NCBI RefSeq assembly: GCF_046707225.1
Contig: NZ_JBJKOP010000021.1
Span: 1 to 19,560 of the forward strand
From: Caproicibacter sp046707225
Lineage (GTDB): Bacteria; Bacillota; Clostridia; Oscillospirales; Acutalibacteraceae
Direction: 5' to 3'
Length of the DNA: 19,560 nt
Within the stretch, counting starts at the first letter, position 1. The number at the start of each line of letters is the position of its first letter. Positions 1 through 6,797 of this stretch are shown piece after piece. The notes beneath the pieces were generated by a model. It was not told the DNA's origin, ran no database searches, and saw nothing but the letters and a program-made list of their open reading frames with translations. The position numbers and the translations under genes were made by a program.

Positions 1-8
1 CGGGGGGC

Positions 9-61
9 GTCGGGGGGGACGGTTGGAGCCCTCCCTACGGGAGTTTGAAGTCCCCCCCGAC
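9..61. repeat. Long perfect inverted repeat with a nested hairpin
   Basis: The arms GTCGGGGGGGAC (9-20) and GTCCCCCCCGAC (50-61) are perfectly complementary over 12 bp. Inside the 29-base loop a second hairpin, CTCCC-TAC-GGGAG (31-43), can form. Just downstream a third stem pairs CATACTTTCG (72-81) with CGAAAGTATG (90-99). No T-run follows the 9-61 stem, so it is not a clean intrinsic terminator. The gene before it lies outside the window. It may be the outer part of the structured repeats that follow. Confidence 0.75.
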
Positions 62-104
62 CCGTACTTTGCATACTTTCGTACGGGACCGAAAGTATGG
101 GCCT

Positions 105-463
105 GTCCGGCCTGAGGACAAAGTAAATTAATTGAAGAAATTATGGTTAAGGGGCAATCAGCCCCAGTTTAAAAATATTTCTTCTCTGCGGCGCGGAAAG
201 CCCCATTCCGACCCCGTCCGGCCTGAGGACGAAGTAAAAACAAGAAGAAATTATGGTTAAAGGGGCACTTGGCCCCAAGAAGAAAAAAAGAATAAAATGA
301 GTATTAAGGCCGCGTAGCGCGAAAGCCGCTTTGCGTCCCCGTGCGGCCTGAGCACAAACTAAATAAATTGAAGAAATTATGGTTAAGGGGCACTTGGCCC
401 CAAGAAGAAATATTTCTTCTCTGCGGCTGCTCAAGCCGCTTTGCGCCCCCAAGCCTCTGGGGA
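105..463. repeat. Three tandem copies of a ~110-125 bp structured intergenic repeat
   Basis: Copies begin at 105, 216 and 341. Each contains, in order, a small stem (GTCC..GGAC in copies 1 and 2, GTGC..GCAC in copy 3), the block GAAGAAATTATGGTTA, a GGGGC-5nt-GCCCC hairpin, and an A/G-rich then GC-rich tail ending in AAGCCGCTTTGCG or similar. Copy 3 carries an 18-bp perfect palindrome, AGAAGAAATATTTCTTCT (403-420), and a GCGGCT/AGCCGC hairpin (423-439). The first stem changes on both sides in copy 3, keeping the pairing. Open frames cross the repeats on both strands but lack ribosome binding sites and simply restate the repeat, so I see no gene here. Confidence 0.8.
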
Positions 464-480
464 AAAGAGTCCATGAAAGA

Positions 481-510
481 TTGACTTACCCCGAATCAAA
501 ACGCTATAAT
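481..510 (+). promoter_or_regulatory. Sigma-A promoter for the MmcQ/YjbR gene
   Basis: TTGACT (481-486) and TATAAT (505-510) are separated by 18 bases. Transcription would begin near 517, about 60 bases before the ATG at 578. This also rules out the in-frame ATG at 509, which sits inside the -10 box. Confidence 0.8.
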
Positions 511-577
511 GATGAAAGAAGAAAAGTTTCCCCGCGCGGGCGCGCGCCAAAAAAGTACGGACAAGGGGAGAAAAGAA

Positions 578-982
578 ATGAATCGCTATGACTGGCTGGA
601 TGAGACGCTGCTCCGCAATCCCGGGGCGGAAAAGGATTACAAAGAGGAATGGGAGTGGCACCGCTATCTGGTGGACGGAAAGATGTTTGCCGCGACCTGC
701 GAGCCGGGCCAAAAGTACGGAATTTACGGCGGGCACGAGCTTGTAACGCTGAAATGCGAGCCGATGCTTTCGGAGCTGATGAGGAAGGAATACGCGGATA
801 TCCTGCCCGGCTTTTACATGAACAAACAGAACTGGATTTCCGTTTTTCTGGACGGGACGGTGCCGGACGACGTCCTGCGGGATCTGTGCGAGCGTTCCTA
901 TCGGCTGGTGTTTGGAAAACTGACGAAGAAGGCTCAGCGGGAGATACTCGAAAATCAGGAAAAACCGATGAGCCCCGGATGA
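578..982 (+). CDS. MmcQ/YjbR family protein
   Basis: This 134-residue protein matches the MmcQ/YjbR family, small cytoplasmic proteins with a CyaY-like fold that are often called DNA-binding; their true role is poorly known. The family pattern is complete: an N-terminal NPGAEKDY segment (14-21), VDGKMFA (32-38), the strand VTLKCEP (56-62), PGFYMNKQNWISV (77-89), the turn LDGTVPDDVL (91-100) and the terminal helix RSYRLVFGKLTKKAQ (106-120). Length is normal for the family. I chose the ATG at 578 because GGGGAG lies 8 bases upstream and an earlier in-frame ATG at 509 overlaps the -10 box. It is a single-gene unit with its own promoter and a strong terminator. The family call is sure; the biochemical role is not. 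Confidence 0.93.
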   Translation: MNRYDWLDETLLRNPGAEKDYKEEWEWHRYLVDGKMFAATCEPGQKYGIYGGHELVTLKCEPMLSELMRKEYADILPGFYMNKQNWISVFLDGTVPDDVLRDLCERSYRLVFGKLTKKAQREILENQEKPMSPG

Positions 983-994
983 AGAAGACTGCAC

Positions 995-1039
995 AAAATG
1001 CGCCATGAACGGTATCACTACCGCGTCATGGCGCATTTT
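995..1039. terminator. Bidirectional intrinsic terminator
   Basis: AAAATGCGCCATGA (995-1008) pairs with TCATGGCGCATTTT (1026-1039). An inner CGGTA/TACCG stem (1010-1014 with 1019-1023) closes on a TCAC loop. T-runs flank the stem in both directions, so it can end both the plus-strand gene before it and the minus-strand gene that stops at 1060. Confidence 0.9.
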
Positions 1040-1059
1040 TAGATGGAAAAGAAAAGGCT

Positions 1060-1599
1060 CTATCCCCGGTAATAGTCCAGCATCGCCTGCGCGCCGTCGT
1101 CGGTCAGGGTGATGCTGCCCGAGTCCAGCCTTGCGGTGTCGAACAGGAATCCGGGCCTTTTCCCGCCTTCTTCGACCGCTTCTTCGAATGCGGTAAACGC
1201 CGCCGATTCCCGCACCATATGATCGTCAAAACCGGGAACCGGACTTTCGTAATCCAGAGCAATCAGCCCGCGGTCCTCAAGCGAGGTGATGATTTCTCCC
1301 AGCTTTTTGACGGTTTCCACATCATCCTCCGGCCCGCGGACGACGACCGGCGCGAGCGCGACGGATTCGAGGTCGTCCTCCCGGCTGGAGCCCATGACGA
1401 ACCGGGATACGGGCGCCGCGCCGCCGCTGAAAAGTTTGCCGAGCAGTTCGGCTTCCCCGTCGGTCAGCGGAAAGGGAAGGTTCCTTTTTTCGGCGGATTT
1501 TTTTGTAAGATACAGTCGGCAGGATTCACACAGCGGGTTCCCGGGGACGGGGCCGGAGCATCCGTTTTGATCACAGCGGTCGTTTTCAGTGTTTTGCAT
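1060..1599 (-). CDS. Hypothetical protein with an N-terminal four-cysteine zinc-type motif
   Basis: A 179-residue soluble protein of no family I recognise. Four cysteines near the N-terminus (C9, C14, C24, C27; C-x4-C-x9-C-x2-C) could form a small zinc knuckle. The rest is acidic. Its C-terminal half alternates helix and strand and ends in a GSITLTDDGAQAMLDYY segment (about 161-177) that resembles the wing and final helix of winged-helix proteins. A zinc-knuckle plus winged-helix DNA-binding role is therefore possible but unproven. ATG at 1599 is preceded by GAGGGA at 8 bases. It lies 62 bases after the nitroreductase gene on the same strand with no terminator between them, so the two are probably cotranscribed. 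Confidence 0.75.
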   Translation of the reverse strand: MQNTENDRCDQNGCSGPVPGNPLCESCRLYLTKKSAEKRNLPFPLTDGEAELLGKLFSGGAAPVSRFVMGSSREDDLESVALAPVVVRGPEDDVETVKKLGEIITSLEDRGLIALDYESPVPGFDDHMVRESAAFTAFEEAVEEGGKRPGFLFDTARLDSGSITLTDDGAQAMLDYYRG

Positions 1600-1661
1600 C
1601 GTTTGATTCCCTCATTTTCTGTTTTGTTGTTTCATAGGGATTGCCCGCCATGCGAAAGCGG

Positions 1662-2201
1662 TTACCATTTTTCCAGATGAAGCATGGAGTCAAGAGGTTT
1701 GCGCGGCCGCGCGTCCGGGTGGGAATCGGAGTAACCGACGGTCAGGACGCACAGGACGTATTTGTCCTCCGGGATTCCAAGGAGGGGGCGCAGCTCGTCC
1801 TGCCGGAACCACGCGGTCCAGCAGGTGGAAAGGCCGACCGCCTGTGCTTCCAGAACAATGTGTTCCGCGGCGATGGCCGTGTCGCGGATGACCTGTTTCA
1901 GCTCTTCCTGCGGGCTGTTTTCATCAAGCCGGAGCGGGCCCGCGTCTTCCGGGATCCGGGAGCGGACGTCCCCGACGCAGACGATGTGAACGGGGGCCTG
2001 CGCCATCCAGTGCTGATTGTGGACGGCCGCCGCGATCTTTTCGCGGGTTTCCCTCTCTTTGACCACAAGAAAGGCCCACGGCTGTGTATTGCTGCCGGAC
2101 GGCGCGAGCCGCGCGGCTTTCAGCAGACGCGAGAGCTTTTCCGCCTCAACCGGAAGGTCAAGGTAGGTCCGCACGCTTCTTCGGGCTTCAATTTCCGTCA
2201 T
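1662..2201 (-). CDS. Nitroreductase family protein (FMN-dependent)
   Basis: A 179-residue member of the NfsA/NfsB-like nitroreductase superfamily: homodimeric FMN enzymes that reduce nitro compounds, quinones or related substrates with NAD(P)H. Visible hallmarks are the N-terminal FMN-phosphate segment RRSVRTY (7-13), the SGSNTQPW loop (35-42), and the helix-turn segment AVGLSTCWTAWF (121-132) that covers the isoalloxazine. Length is typical for the short clade. The ATG at 2201 follows AAAGGAG by 7 bases; the open frame runs further upstream but has no ribosome binding site there. A probable promoter lies at 2233-2261. It appears to be first in a two-gene unit with the four-cysteine protein. 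The physiological substrate cannot be read from sequence. Confidence 0.93.
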   Translation of the reverse strand: MTEIEARRSVRTYLDLPVEAEKLSRLLKAARLAPSGSNTQPWAFLVVKERETREKIAAAVHNQHWMAQAPVHIVCVGDVRSRIPEDAGPLRLDENSPQEELKQVIRDTAIAAEHIVLEAQAVGLSTCWTAWFRQDELRPLLGIPEDKYVLCVLTVGYSDSHPDARPRKPLDSMLHLEKW

Positions 2202-2232
2202 GTCCGTTCTCCTTTCGGGGCTGTTTTCATTT

Positions 2233-2261
2233 ATTTTACCCCATTGACCCGCCAATGTACA
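2233..2261 (-). promoter_or_regulatory. Probable promoter for the nitroreductase gene
   Basis: On the minus strand TGTACA (2256-2261) and TAAAAT (2233-2238) are separated by 17 bases and lie about 30 bases before the ATG at 2201. The -10 matches consensus at 5 of 6 positions and the -35 at 4 of 6. Confidence 0.5.
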
Positions 2262-2281
2262 TAGAAACTGGCGCAAAAGAA

Positions 2282-2312
2282 GCCGCGCGAGCAGTTTTCC
2301 TGTTCGCGCGGC
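2282..2312 (-). terminator. Intrinsic terminator of the GAF-protein operon
   Basis: GCCGCGCGA (2282-2290) pairs with TCGCGCGGC (2304-2312), extended by a CAG/CTG step around a TTTTC loop. On the minus strand the stem is followed by TTCTTTT. It lies 14 bases past the stop at 2327. Confidence 0.8.
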
Positions 2313-2326
2313 CTGTTTTCGGAGGA

Positions 2327-2644
2327 TTATTTGGCGCCTGTTTTCAGAGCGTCCCGCAGGGAAGCCGCCGGCTCTACGCTTTCCGGTTTTAAACGGACTT
2401 CCCCCGCGCAGAGGGGCAGGTCGGCGGAGGAATAACACGAAATGCGGCCCGTCTGCATATTCAAAATCTTGACCGGCTCGCGGTCAACCATCAGGTCGGC
2501 CAGCGCACGGCCCATGGACTGCTCATAAGTTCTTTTTACAGGAATGAGAACCCGCCTGCGCGGCTTGCAGCGCCGGTCTCTGAAATCGTTTTCCGATTTT
2601 GAGGAATCCACCCGGTCCATGTTTGTTTTCTTGCTTTCGTGCAT
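2327..2644 (-). CDS. Small basic hypothetical protein
   Basis: A 105-residue protein with no recognised family. It has a hydrophilic N-terminus with a strongly basic stretch (about 22-38, including RDRRCKPRRRVLIPVKR), then a segment rich in short strands (VKILNMQTGRISCYS, about 58-72) and an acidic to neutral C-terminus. No signal peptide or membrane helix is visible. The ATG at 2644 sits 10 bases after the stop of the upstream membrane GAF gene, with GTGAGG about 10 bases before the start. The tight spacing and shared terminator indicate an operon and possible joint function. The basic patch could bind nucleic acid or phospholipid, which is speculation. Confidence 0.7.
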   Translation of the reverse strand: MHESKKTNMDRVDSSKSENDFRDRRCKPRRRVLIPVKRTYEQSMGRALADLMVDREPVKILNMQTGRISCYSSADLPLCAGEVRLKPESVEPAASLRDALKTGAK

Positions 2645-2654
2645 ACCAGTAACC

Positions 2655-3437
2655 TCACTCGTTCAGATTTGTCATGTTTCTGATGAAATCAATGCTGAAT
2701 CTTCTCAAAAGCCTTGAAACGATACTCAGCTTTTCAGGCGGTATATGGATTTCCCGGTTGCTGTCGTAGGACATGATGGCGCAGATCTCGCCTTTTTTGT
2801 TATGAACGGGGACGCAGATCCAGAACGCGATGTCCTGGGTCTGCTCCCGCTGGTACTCCGTCAGGTTCTCGGAGGACGATTTTTTCAGGTTGGGCTCGTA
2901 GACCACGCAGTCCCGCTCCGCGTAGCAGGTTCCAACCGCGCCCTGCGGATGGGGGGACACCTGAAAGACAAGTCCGTCTCTGACCGCTTCGTCCGACAAA
3001 CCGGGCAGGTTCTTCATGGCGAAGCATTTAGGACGCCGTCGATTTATTTTTATACGTCCTAATCCTATTCTATTCCAAATATTTTTTTTTGGTGTGCAGA
3101 TTCTTACATTCAAACTGAATTCCAGCCCCGTTTCGCCTAAAATCCCTTTAAATGCCTCCAGAAGATAATTCTTGGACTGGCGAATCAGATAATTCTGCTG
3201 TTCGGTTCTGCTTTCAAGCTCAAAGGTTTGCCGGATGCAGGAGGTGCCCAGCGGAAAAAAGGTTAAAACAACCCCGAAAAAAGAAAAACCGTCCTTAGCA
3301 AGCGAAGCGGTTTGCTCCGGCATCCCCATTTGTTTGCAGAGCGACAGAAGCAACCCCGACTGCCCGAGGGACTGGAACAGAATCGGCAGTGCGAACAGAA
3401 CGAGGAATTTGACGGTCAGTCTGTATCTCGCGTCCAT
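2655..3437 (-). CDS. Membrane-anchored GAF-like sensor protein
   Basis: A 260-residue protein with two hydrophobic helices (about 9-26 and 50-68) followed by a linker helix (72-100) and a cytoplasmic domain of GAF type (about 105-255). The GAF-like features are the region AVRDGLVFQVSPHPQGAVG (151-169), a central CVVYEPNL strand, AFWICVPVHNKKGEICAIMS (204-223) with the usual strand-turn-strand, and a final amphipathic helix. No kinase, cyclase or phosphodiesterase output domain follows, so it would act as a stand-alone sensor or scaffold. I prefer ATG 3437, preceded by GGGGA at 5 bases, over an in-frame TTG at 3458. It is the first gene of a two-gene operon with the small basic protein. The ligand is unknown. 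Confidence 0.75.
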   Translation of the reverse strand: MDARYRLTVKFLVLFALPILFQSLGQSGLLLSLCKQMGMPEQTASLAKDGFSFFGVVLTFFPLGTSCIRQTFELESRTEQQNYLIRQSKNYLLEAFKGILGETGLEFSLNVRICTPKKNIWNRIGLGRIKINRRRPKCFAMKNLPGLSDEAVRDGLVFQVSPHPQGAVGTCYAERDCVVYEPNLKKSSSENLTEYQREQTQDIAFWICVPVHNKKGEICAIMSYDSNREIHIPPEKLSIVSRLLRRFSIDFIRNMTNLNE

Positions 3438-3552
3438 TTCATTCCCCGGCTTTCCCAACGGATTCCGATTTCACCGCGCAGGATCAATTTTTTTACCGCG
3501 CGGGCCTTCCTATTCTATTTATATTCGGATTCCGAAAGAAGTTATGACGAAA

Positions 3553-3589
3553 AAACCCGCGCCGAAGAGAATTCTCTCGGCGCGGGTTT
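3553..3589 (-). terminator. Intrinsic terminator of the aldo/keto reductase gene
   Basis: AAACCCGCGCCGA (3553-3565) pairs with TCGGCGCGGGTTT (3577-3589), with an AGAGAATTCTCT core forming the tip. The minus-strand transcript continues into a run of T. It begins 16 bases after the stop at 3605 and separates this gene from the GAF operon. Confidence 0.9.
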
Positions 3590-3604
3590 GGGGCACAACG
3601 CCGG

Positions 3605-4624
3605 TCAGGCGTGCTCCGCGTAAAACTGATTGTATTGACCCAGCATGTATTTGAGCAGGTTCGGCGTATCCAGACCGTAGGGGCAGTGATTTTTGCAGTG
3701 ATTGCAGTGGGTGCAGCCGTTGATCCGTTCCATCTGCGCTTTAAACTCGTCCGTCATGTACTGCTGCCACGGCGAACGGGTCAGCAAAAGGGAAATCCGG
3801 GCGGCTGTCTCAATCGGAATTCCGGCCGGGCAGGGCTGGCAGTAGCCGCAGCCCCGGCAGAACGTGCCGGCAAGCTCCAGGCGGTCTTTCCGGATGATTT
3901 TCCACATGGCCTCGTCGAGCTTCGGCGGATTTTTCTCATAGGAGAAGAATTCATCCAGCTCTCTTTGCCGCTGGATGCCCCAAAGCGGCAGGACATTGTC
4001 GAATTGCCGTAGAAACGCGAACGTGCTCGCGGCATTCGTAATCAGCCCGCCGGACATTCCCTTCATCGCAAGAAAGCCGATGTCGTTTTCCTGACACAGA
4101 GCGGGCAGCTTCGCGTCCTCGTCGGAGGAAAGCGAGCTGAAGGGGAACTGAATGCAGTCGAAGCGGCCGTCCCGCACGGCCTGCTCTGCAAGGCTCAGGC
4201 GGTGGTTCGTCAGGCCGAGGAACCGGATATAGCCCTTTTGCTTCGCTTCCAGAAGTCCGCCGTAAAGGCTGTCCGGGTCGTCGTAATCCGGCAGCTCCGA
4301 CGGGTTGTGCAGCTGGAAGATGTCGATATGGTCCGTCCTGAGCAGGCGCAGGCTGGTTTCCAGGTCTTTTAATAGGCCCTTTTTATCTTTTGCGGCGGTT
4401 TTCGTCGCGAGGAAGATGTGATTTCTGACGTCTGAAAGGGCATATCCGAGCTTTTCCTCACTGTCGGTATAGGCGCGGGCGGTGTCGAAAAAATTGACGC
4501 CGCCGTTGTAGGCGCTGCGCAGAATGGCGGCGGCGTCCTCACGGGAGATCCGCTGAATCGGAAGCGCGCCGAAGCCGCTGCGGGCGGCGATGATATTTGT
4601 TCTGCCGAGACGAATGGTTTCCAT
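3605..4624 (-). CDS. Aldo/keto reductase with C-terminal 2x[4Fe-4S] ferredoxin-like domain
   Basis: A 339-residue fused protein. Residues 1-250 form an aldo/keto reductase barrel with the catalytic tetrad in place: D47 and Y52 in DTARAY, K75 in LATKT, and H106 in FQLHNP. The C-terminal part has two cysteine clusters of ferredoxin type: C256-x2-C259-x2-C262-x2-C265-P, and C304-x2-C307-x2-C310-x3-C314-P. This architecture is common in anaerobes, where the iron-sulfur part is thought to pass electrons to or from the NADPH-dependent barrel; the substrate is unknown. ATG at 4624 has AAAGGATG about 9 bases upstream; an in-frame TTG at 4696 has no ribosome binding site. It lies downstream of glyS with a terminator-like hairpin between, so it may be transcribed by read-through or from its own weak promoter. 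Confidence 0.95.
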   Translation of the reverse strand: METIRLGRTNIIAARSGFGALPIQRISREDAAAILRSAYNGGVNFFDTARAYTDSEEKLGYALSDVRNHIFLATKTAAKDKKGLLKDLETSLRLLRTDHIDIFQLHNPSELPDYDDPDSLYGGLLEAKQKGYIRFLGLTNHRLSLAEQAVRDGRFDCIQFPFSSLSSDEDAKLPALCQENDIGFLAMKGMSGGLITNAASTFAFLRQFDNVLPLWGIQRQRELDEFFSYEKNPPKLDEAMWKIIRKDRLELAGTFCRGCGYCQPCPAGIPIETAARISLLLTRSPWQQYMTDEFKAQMERINGCTHCNHCKNHCPYGLDTPNLLKYMLGQYNQFYAEHA

Positions 4625-4649
4625 GCTGAATTCATCCTTTCGGTGAAAA

Positions 4650-4681
4650 CGCGGCCTCGCCGCGAAGGGACGGAGGCCGCG
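4650..4681 (-). terminator. Terminator or attenuator hairpin between glyS and the aldo/keto reductase gene
   Basis: CGCGGCCTC (4650-4658) pairs with GAGGCCGCG (4673-4681). The minus-strand transcript continues as TTTTCACC. It lies 40 bases after the glyS stop and only 25 bases before the next start codon, so it may either end glyS transcripts or limit read-through into the next gene. Confidence 0.65.
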
Positions 4682-4720
4682 CCGGATTGTGATCAATATT
4701 TCGATTTTGTAACCCGCCGA

Positions 4721-6097
4721 TTAAAAGTCGATTTTGCTTTCGAGGTAGCCGGTTAGCTTTTCGATGGCGATGCGCTCCTGCTTCATGGTGTCGCGGTCGC
4801 GCACGGTCACGCAGCCGTCCGTTTCACTGTCGAAGTCGAACGTGATGCAGAACGGCGTGCCGATTTCATCCTGGCGGCGGTAACGTTTGCCGATGGAGCC
4901 GGCGTCGTCGTAATCCACCGCAAAGCGTTTGGCAAGCACAGAGTAAACCTCCTGCGCGCGGTCGTTCAGCTTTTTGCTCAGGGGCAGCACGGCGGCCTTG
5001 TAAGGCGCCAGCGCCGGGTGCAGGCGCAGCACGACGCGGGTGTCGCCGCCCTCGAGCGTTTCCTCGTCATAGGCGTCGCAGAGGAACGCGAGCGCGACGC
5101 GGTCCGCGCCGAGGGAAGGCTCAATCACATAGGGGACGTAGTGCTCCTTGGTTTCCGGGTCGAAAAATTCAAGGCTCTTGCCGGAATGCTCCTGATGGCG
5201 GGAAAGATCGTAATTGGTGCGGTCGGCGATGCCCCACAGCTCGCCCCAGCCGAACGGGAACAGGTATTCGATGTCCGTCGTCGCCTTGGAGTAGAACGAA
5301 AGCTCCTCCTTGTCGTGGTCGCGCAGACGGAGATTCTCGTTCGTGAGACCGAGGTCGTGCAGCCATTTTTCGCAGAAATCCTTCCAGAAATGGAACCAGT
5401 CGAGGTCGGTGTCGGGCTTGCAGAAAAATTCAAGCTCCATCTGCTCGAACTCGCGCAGGCGGAACAGGAAGTTGCCGGGCGTAATCTCATTGCGGAAGCT
5501 CTTGCCGATCTGCGCGATGCCGAACGGGATTTTTCTTCTGGTGGTGCGCTGCACGTTCGCAAAGTTGACGAAGATGCCCTGCGCGGTTTCGGGGCGAAGG
5601 TAAATTTCGTTTTTCGTATCCTCCGTCACACCCTGAAACGTCTTGAACATCAGGTTGAACTGGCGGATGTCCGTGAAATTTTCGCTGCCGCAGTTCGGGC
5701 ATTTGATGTGGTGCTCGCGGATGAACTCCATCATCTTGTCGTTGCTCCAGCCGTCCGCGCTCTCGCCGGTGAAATCCTCAATCAGCTTGTCGGCGCGGTG
5801 GCGCGTCTTGCAGTCGCGGCAGTCCATCAGCGGGTCGGAGAATCCGCCCACGTGGCCCGAGGCGACCCACACCTCCGGATTCATCAGAATCGCGGAGTCA
5901 AGCCCGACGTTATAGGGGCTTTCCTGAACGAACTTTTTTCTCCACGCGGCTTTGACGTTGTTTTTGAACTCCACGCCGAGCGGGCCGTAGTCCCACGCGT
6001 TGGAAAGCCCGCCGTAAATTTCGGAACCGGCGAACACGAAACCGCGGTTTTTGCACAGGGCGACGATCTTCTCCATGGTTTTTTCTGTTGCTTGCAT
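4721..6097 (-). CDS. glyS: Glycyl-tRNA synthetase, single-chain class II type
   Basis: A 458-residue cytoplasmic enzyme that charges tRNA-Gly with glycine at the expense of ATP. It is the homodimeric eukaryote/archaeal-like form found in many Gram-positive bacteria, not the alpha2-beta2 form. Class II features are the N-terminal EIYGGLSNAWDYGPLG (26-41), the RPETAQGIF loop (168-176), motif 2 with FRNE (201-204) and R215-E216-F217-E218, and motif 3 SLGADRVALAFL (328-339). Two cysteine pairs (C93/C96 and C133/C136) suggest a structural zinc site. The anticodon-binding domain starts near HPALAPYKAAVLPL (360-373). ATG 6097 is preceded by GGAGG at 9 bases. The upstream GtrA gene ends 45 bases away, so the two are probably cotranscribed; no T-box leader is present in that gap. 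Confidence 0.98.
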   Translation of the reverse strand: MQATEKTMEKIVALCKNRGFVFAGSEIYGGLSNAWDYGPLGVEFKNNVKAAWRKKFVQESPYNVGLDSAILMNPEVWVASGHVGGFSDPLMDCRDCKTRHRADKLIEDFTGESADGWSNDKMMEFIREHHIKCPNCGSENFTDIRQFNLMFKTFQGVTEDTKNEIYLRPETAQGIFVNFANVQRTTRRKIPFGIAQIGKSFRNEITPGNFLFRLREFEQMELEFFCKPDTDLDWFHFWKDFCEKWLHDLGLTNENLRLRDHDKEELSFYSKATTDIEYLFPFGWGELWGIADRTNYDLSRHQEHSGKSLEFFDPETKEHYVPYVIEPSLGADRVALAFLCDAYDEETLEGGDTRVVLRLHPALAPYKAAVLPLSKKLNDRAQEVYSVLAKRFAVDYDDAGSIGKRYRRQDEIGTPFCITFDFDSETDGCVTVRDRDTMKQERIAIEKLTGYLESKIDF

Positions 6098-6142
6098 GCT
6101 GCTTTTCCTCCAGATTCGCACGGACGCTGGCTGCGCCCGCCG

Positions 6143-6562
6143 TTATTTTTTGCGGAATATGACAAGTTTGCTTAAGACGTAATTAATGACGACGACGATC
6201 ACGTTGTCGACAATTTTGGACAGAAGCCCGTTCCACGCGAGCATGTCGATGAACAGCCACATGCAGGCGTAGTCCACGCCGAGCGAAAGCAGGCGCGCGG
6301 CGAGAAAGCTGAGCAGCTCCCGCCAGAAGACGTTTGCCTGAAAGCTTTTGCTGCGGAACACCCACAGCTTATTGGTGAGAAACGCGAAGGCGACCGCCAG
6401 AACCCAGGCGAGCGCGTTTGCGGCCTGCCACTGCCAGCCGAGAAAATTGTAACAGACCTCAAATACGACGATATTGATGACGGTGGTGAGAACGCCGAAA
6501 ATCAGGTACAGAATCATTTCCGGGCTGGTGAGAAAACGCCATAATTTTAAAATCCGGTTCAT
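6143..6562 (-). CDS. GtrA-family membrane protein
   Basis: A 139-residue integral membrane protein of the GtrA family, whose members help move or flip polyprenyl-linked sugars in cell-surface glycosylation. Four hydrophobic helices are visible (about 17-38, 46-66, 83-107 and 113-134). The two family hallmarks are present: FLTNKLWVFRS after helix 2 (61-71) and NYVLSKLVIFRK at the C-terminus (127-138). Length is normal. ATG 6562 follows GGGAGG at 6 bases. A promoter lies at 6593-6621. It precedes glyS by 45 bases with no terminator. No glycosyltransferase partner is adjacent, although a DDD-motif transferase-like gene lies 3 kb away. Confidence 0.93.
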   Translation of the reverse strand: MNRILKLWRFLTSPEMILYLIFGVLTTVINIVVFEVCYNFLGWQWQAANALAWVLAVAFAFLTNKLWVFRSKSFQANVFWRELLSFLAARLLSLGVDYACMWLFIDMLAWNGLLSKIVDNVIVVVINYVLSKLVIFRKK

Positions 6563-6592
6563 GCTGGCCTCCCTGCGCGAACGAATAGATAT

Positions 6593-6621
6593 AGTTTACC
6601 ATTCCGGAGGGATTCTTTCAA
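6593..6621 (-). promoter_or_regulatory. Promoter for the GtrA-glyS unit
   Basis: On the minus strand TTGAAA (6616-6621) and TAAACT (6593-6598) are separated by exactly 17 bases, about 30 bases before the ATG at 6562. Confidence 0.7.
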
Positions 6622-6650
6622 CAAAAATGGAATATTTTCAGCTTCGGCGC

Positions 6651-6687
6651 AAAAAACCGGCCCGGAAATGCCCGGACCGTTTTTTTC
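6651..6687. terminator. Terminator-like hairpin between divergent promoters
   Basis: A-run, then CGGCCCGG, a short loop, CCGGACCG and a seven-T run. The stem is a CGG/CCG plus CCGG/CCGG helix with one C-A mismatch, bordered by complementary A and T tracts, so it could stop transcription in both directions. It lies between the leftward promoter (6593-6621) and the rightward promoter (6708-6736), where neither listed transcript would cross it. Confidence 0.6.
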
Positions 6688-6707
6688 GGAAAAAGAATTG
6701 GACGAAA

Positions 6708-6736
6708 TTGACAGAATGAAACTTTAAAAGTATAAT
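6708..6736 (+). promoter_or_regulatory. Exact consensus sigma-A promoter for the tandem membrane-protein operon
   Basis: TTGACA (6708-6713) and TATAAT (6731-6736) match consensus at all 12 positions with 17 bases between them. An AT-rich leader of about 55 bases follows before AAGGAG and the start codon. Such a promoter predicts strong, largely constitutive transcription. Confidence 0.92.
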
Positions 6737-6797
6737 AAAAAGTATATATAAATAAATAAAAAAGTAAACCAAATCGAGAGTAAGGAGAAGAACATGT

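Noticed and set aside
105..463. A possible CRISPR array
   Set aside because: The repeats are ~110-125 bp with internal hairpins and no regular short repeat-spacer pattern; no cas genes nearby.
431..1036. A 201-codon minus-strand open frame
   Set aside because: Antisense to the MmcQ/YjbR gene and runs through the terminator and repeats; no ribosome binding site.
1641..2264. A 207-codon plus-strand open frame
   Set aside because: Antisense shadow of the nitroreductase gene, which has all family motifs and a good ribosome binding site.
6098..6142. A T-box leader for glyS
   Set aside because: Only 45 bases separate the GtrA gene from glyS and no T-box sequence or terminator pair fits there.
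5018..6175. A 385-codon plus-strand open frame
   Set aside because: It lies wholly antisense to glyS, has no ribosome binding site, and its composition (A, V, R, L-rich) is what GC-rich antisense frames produce.
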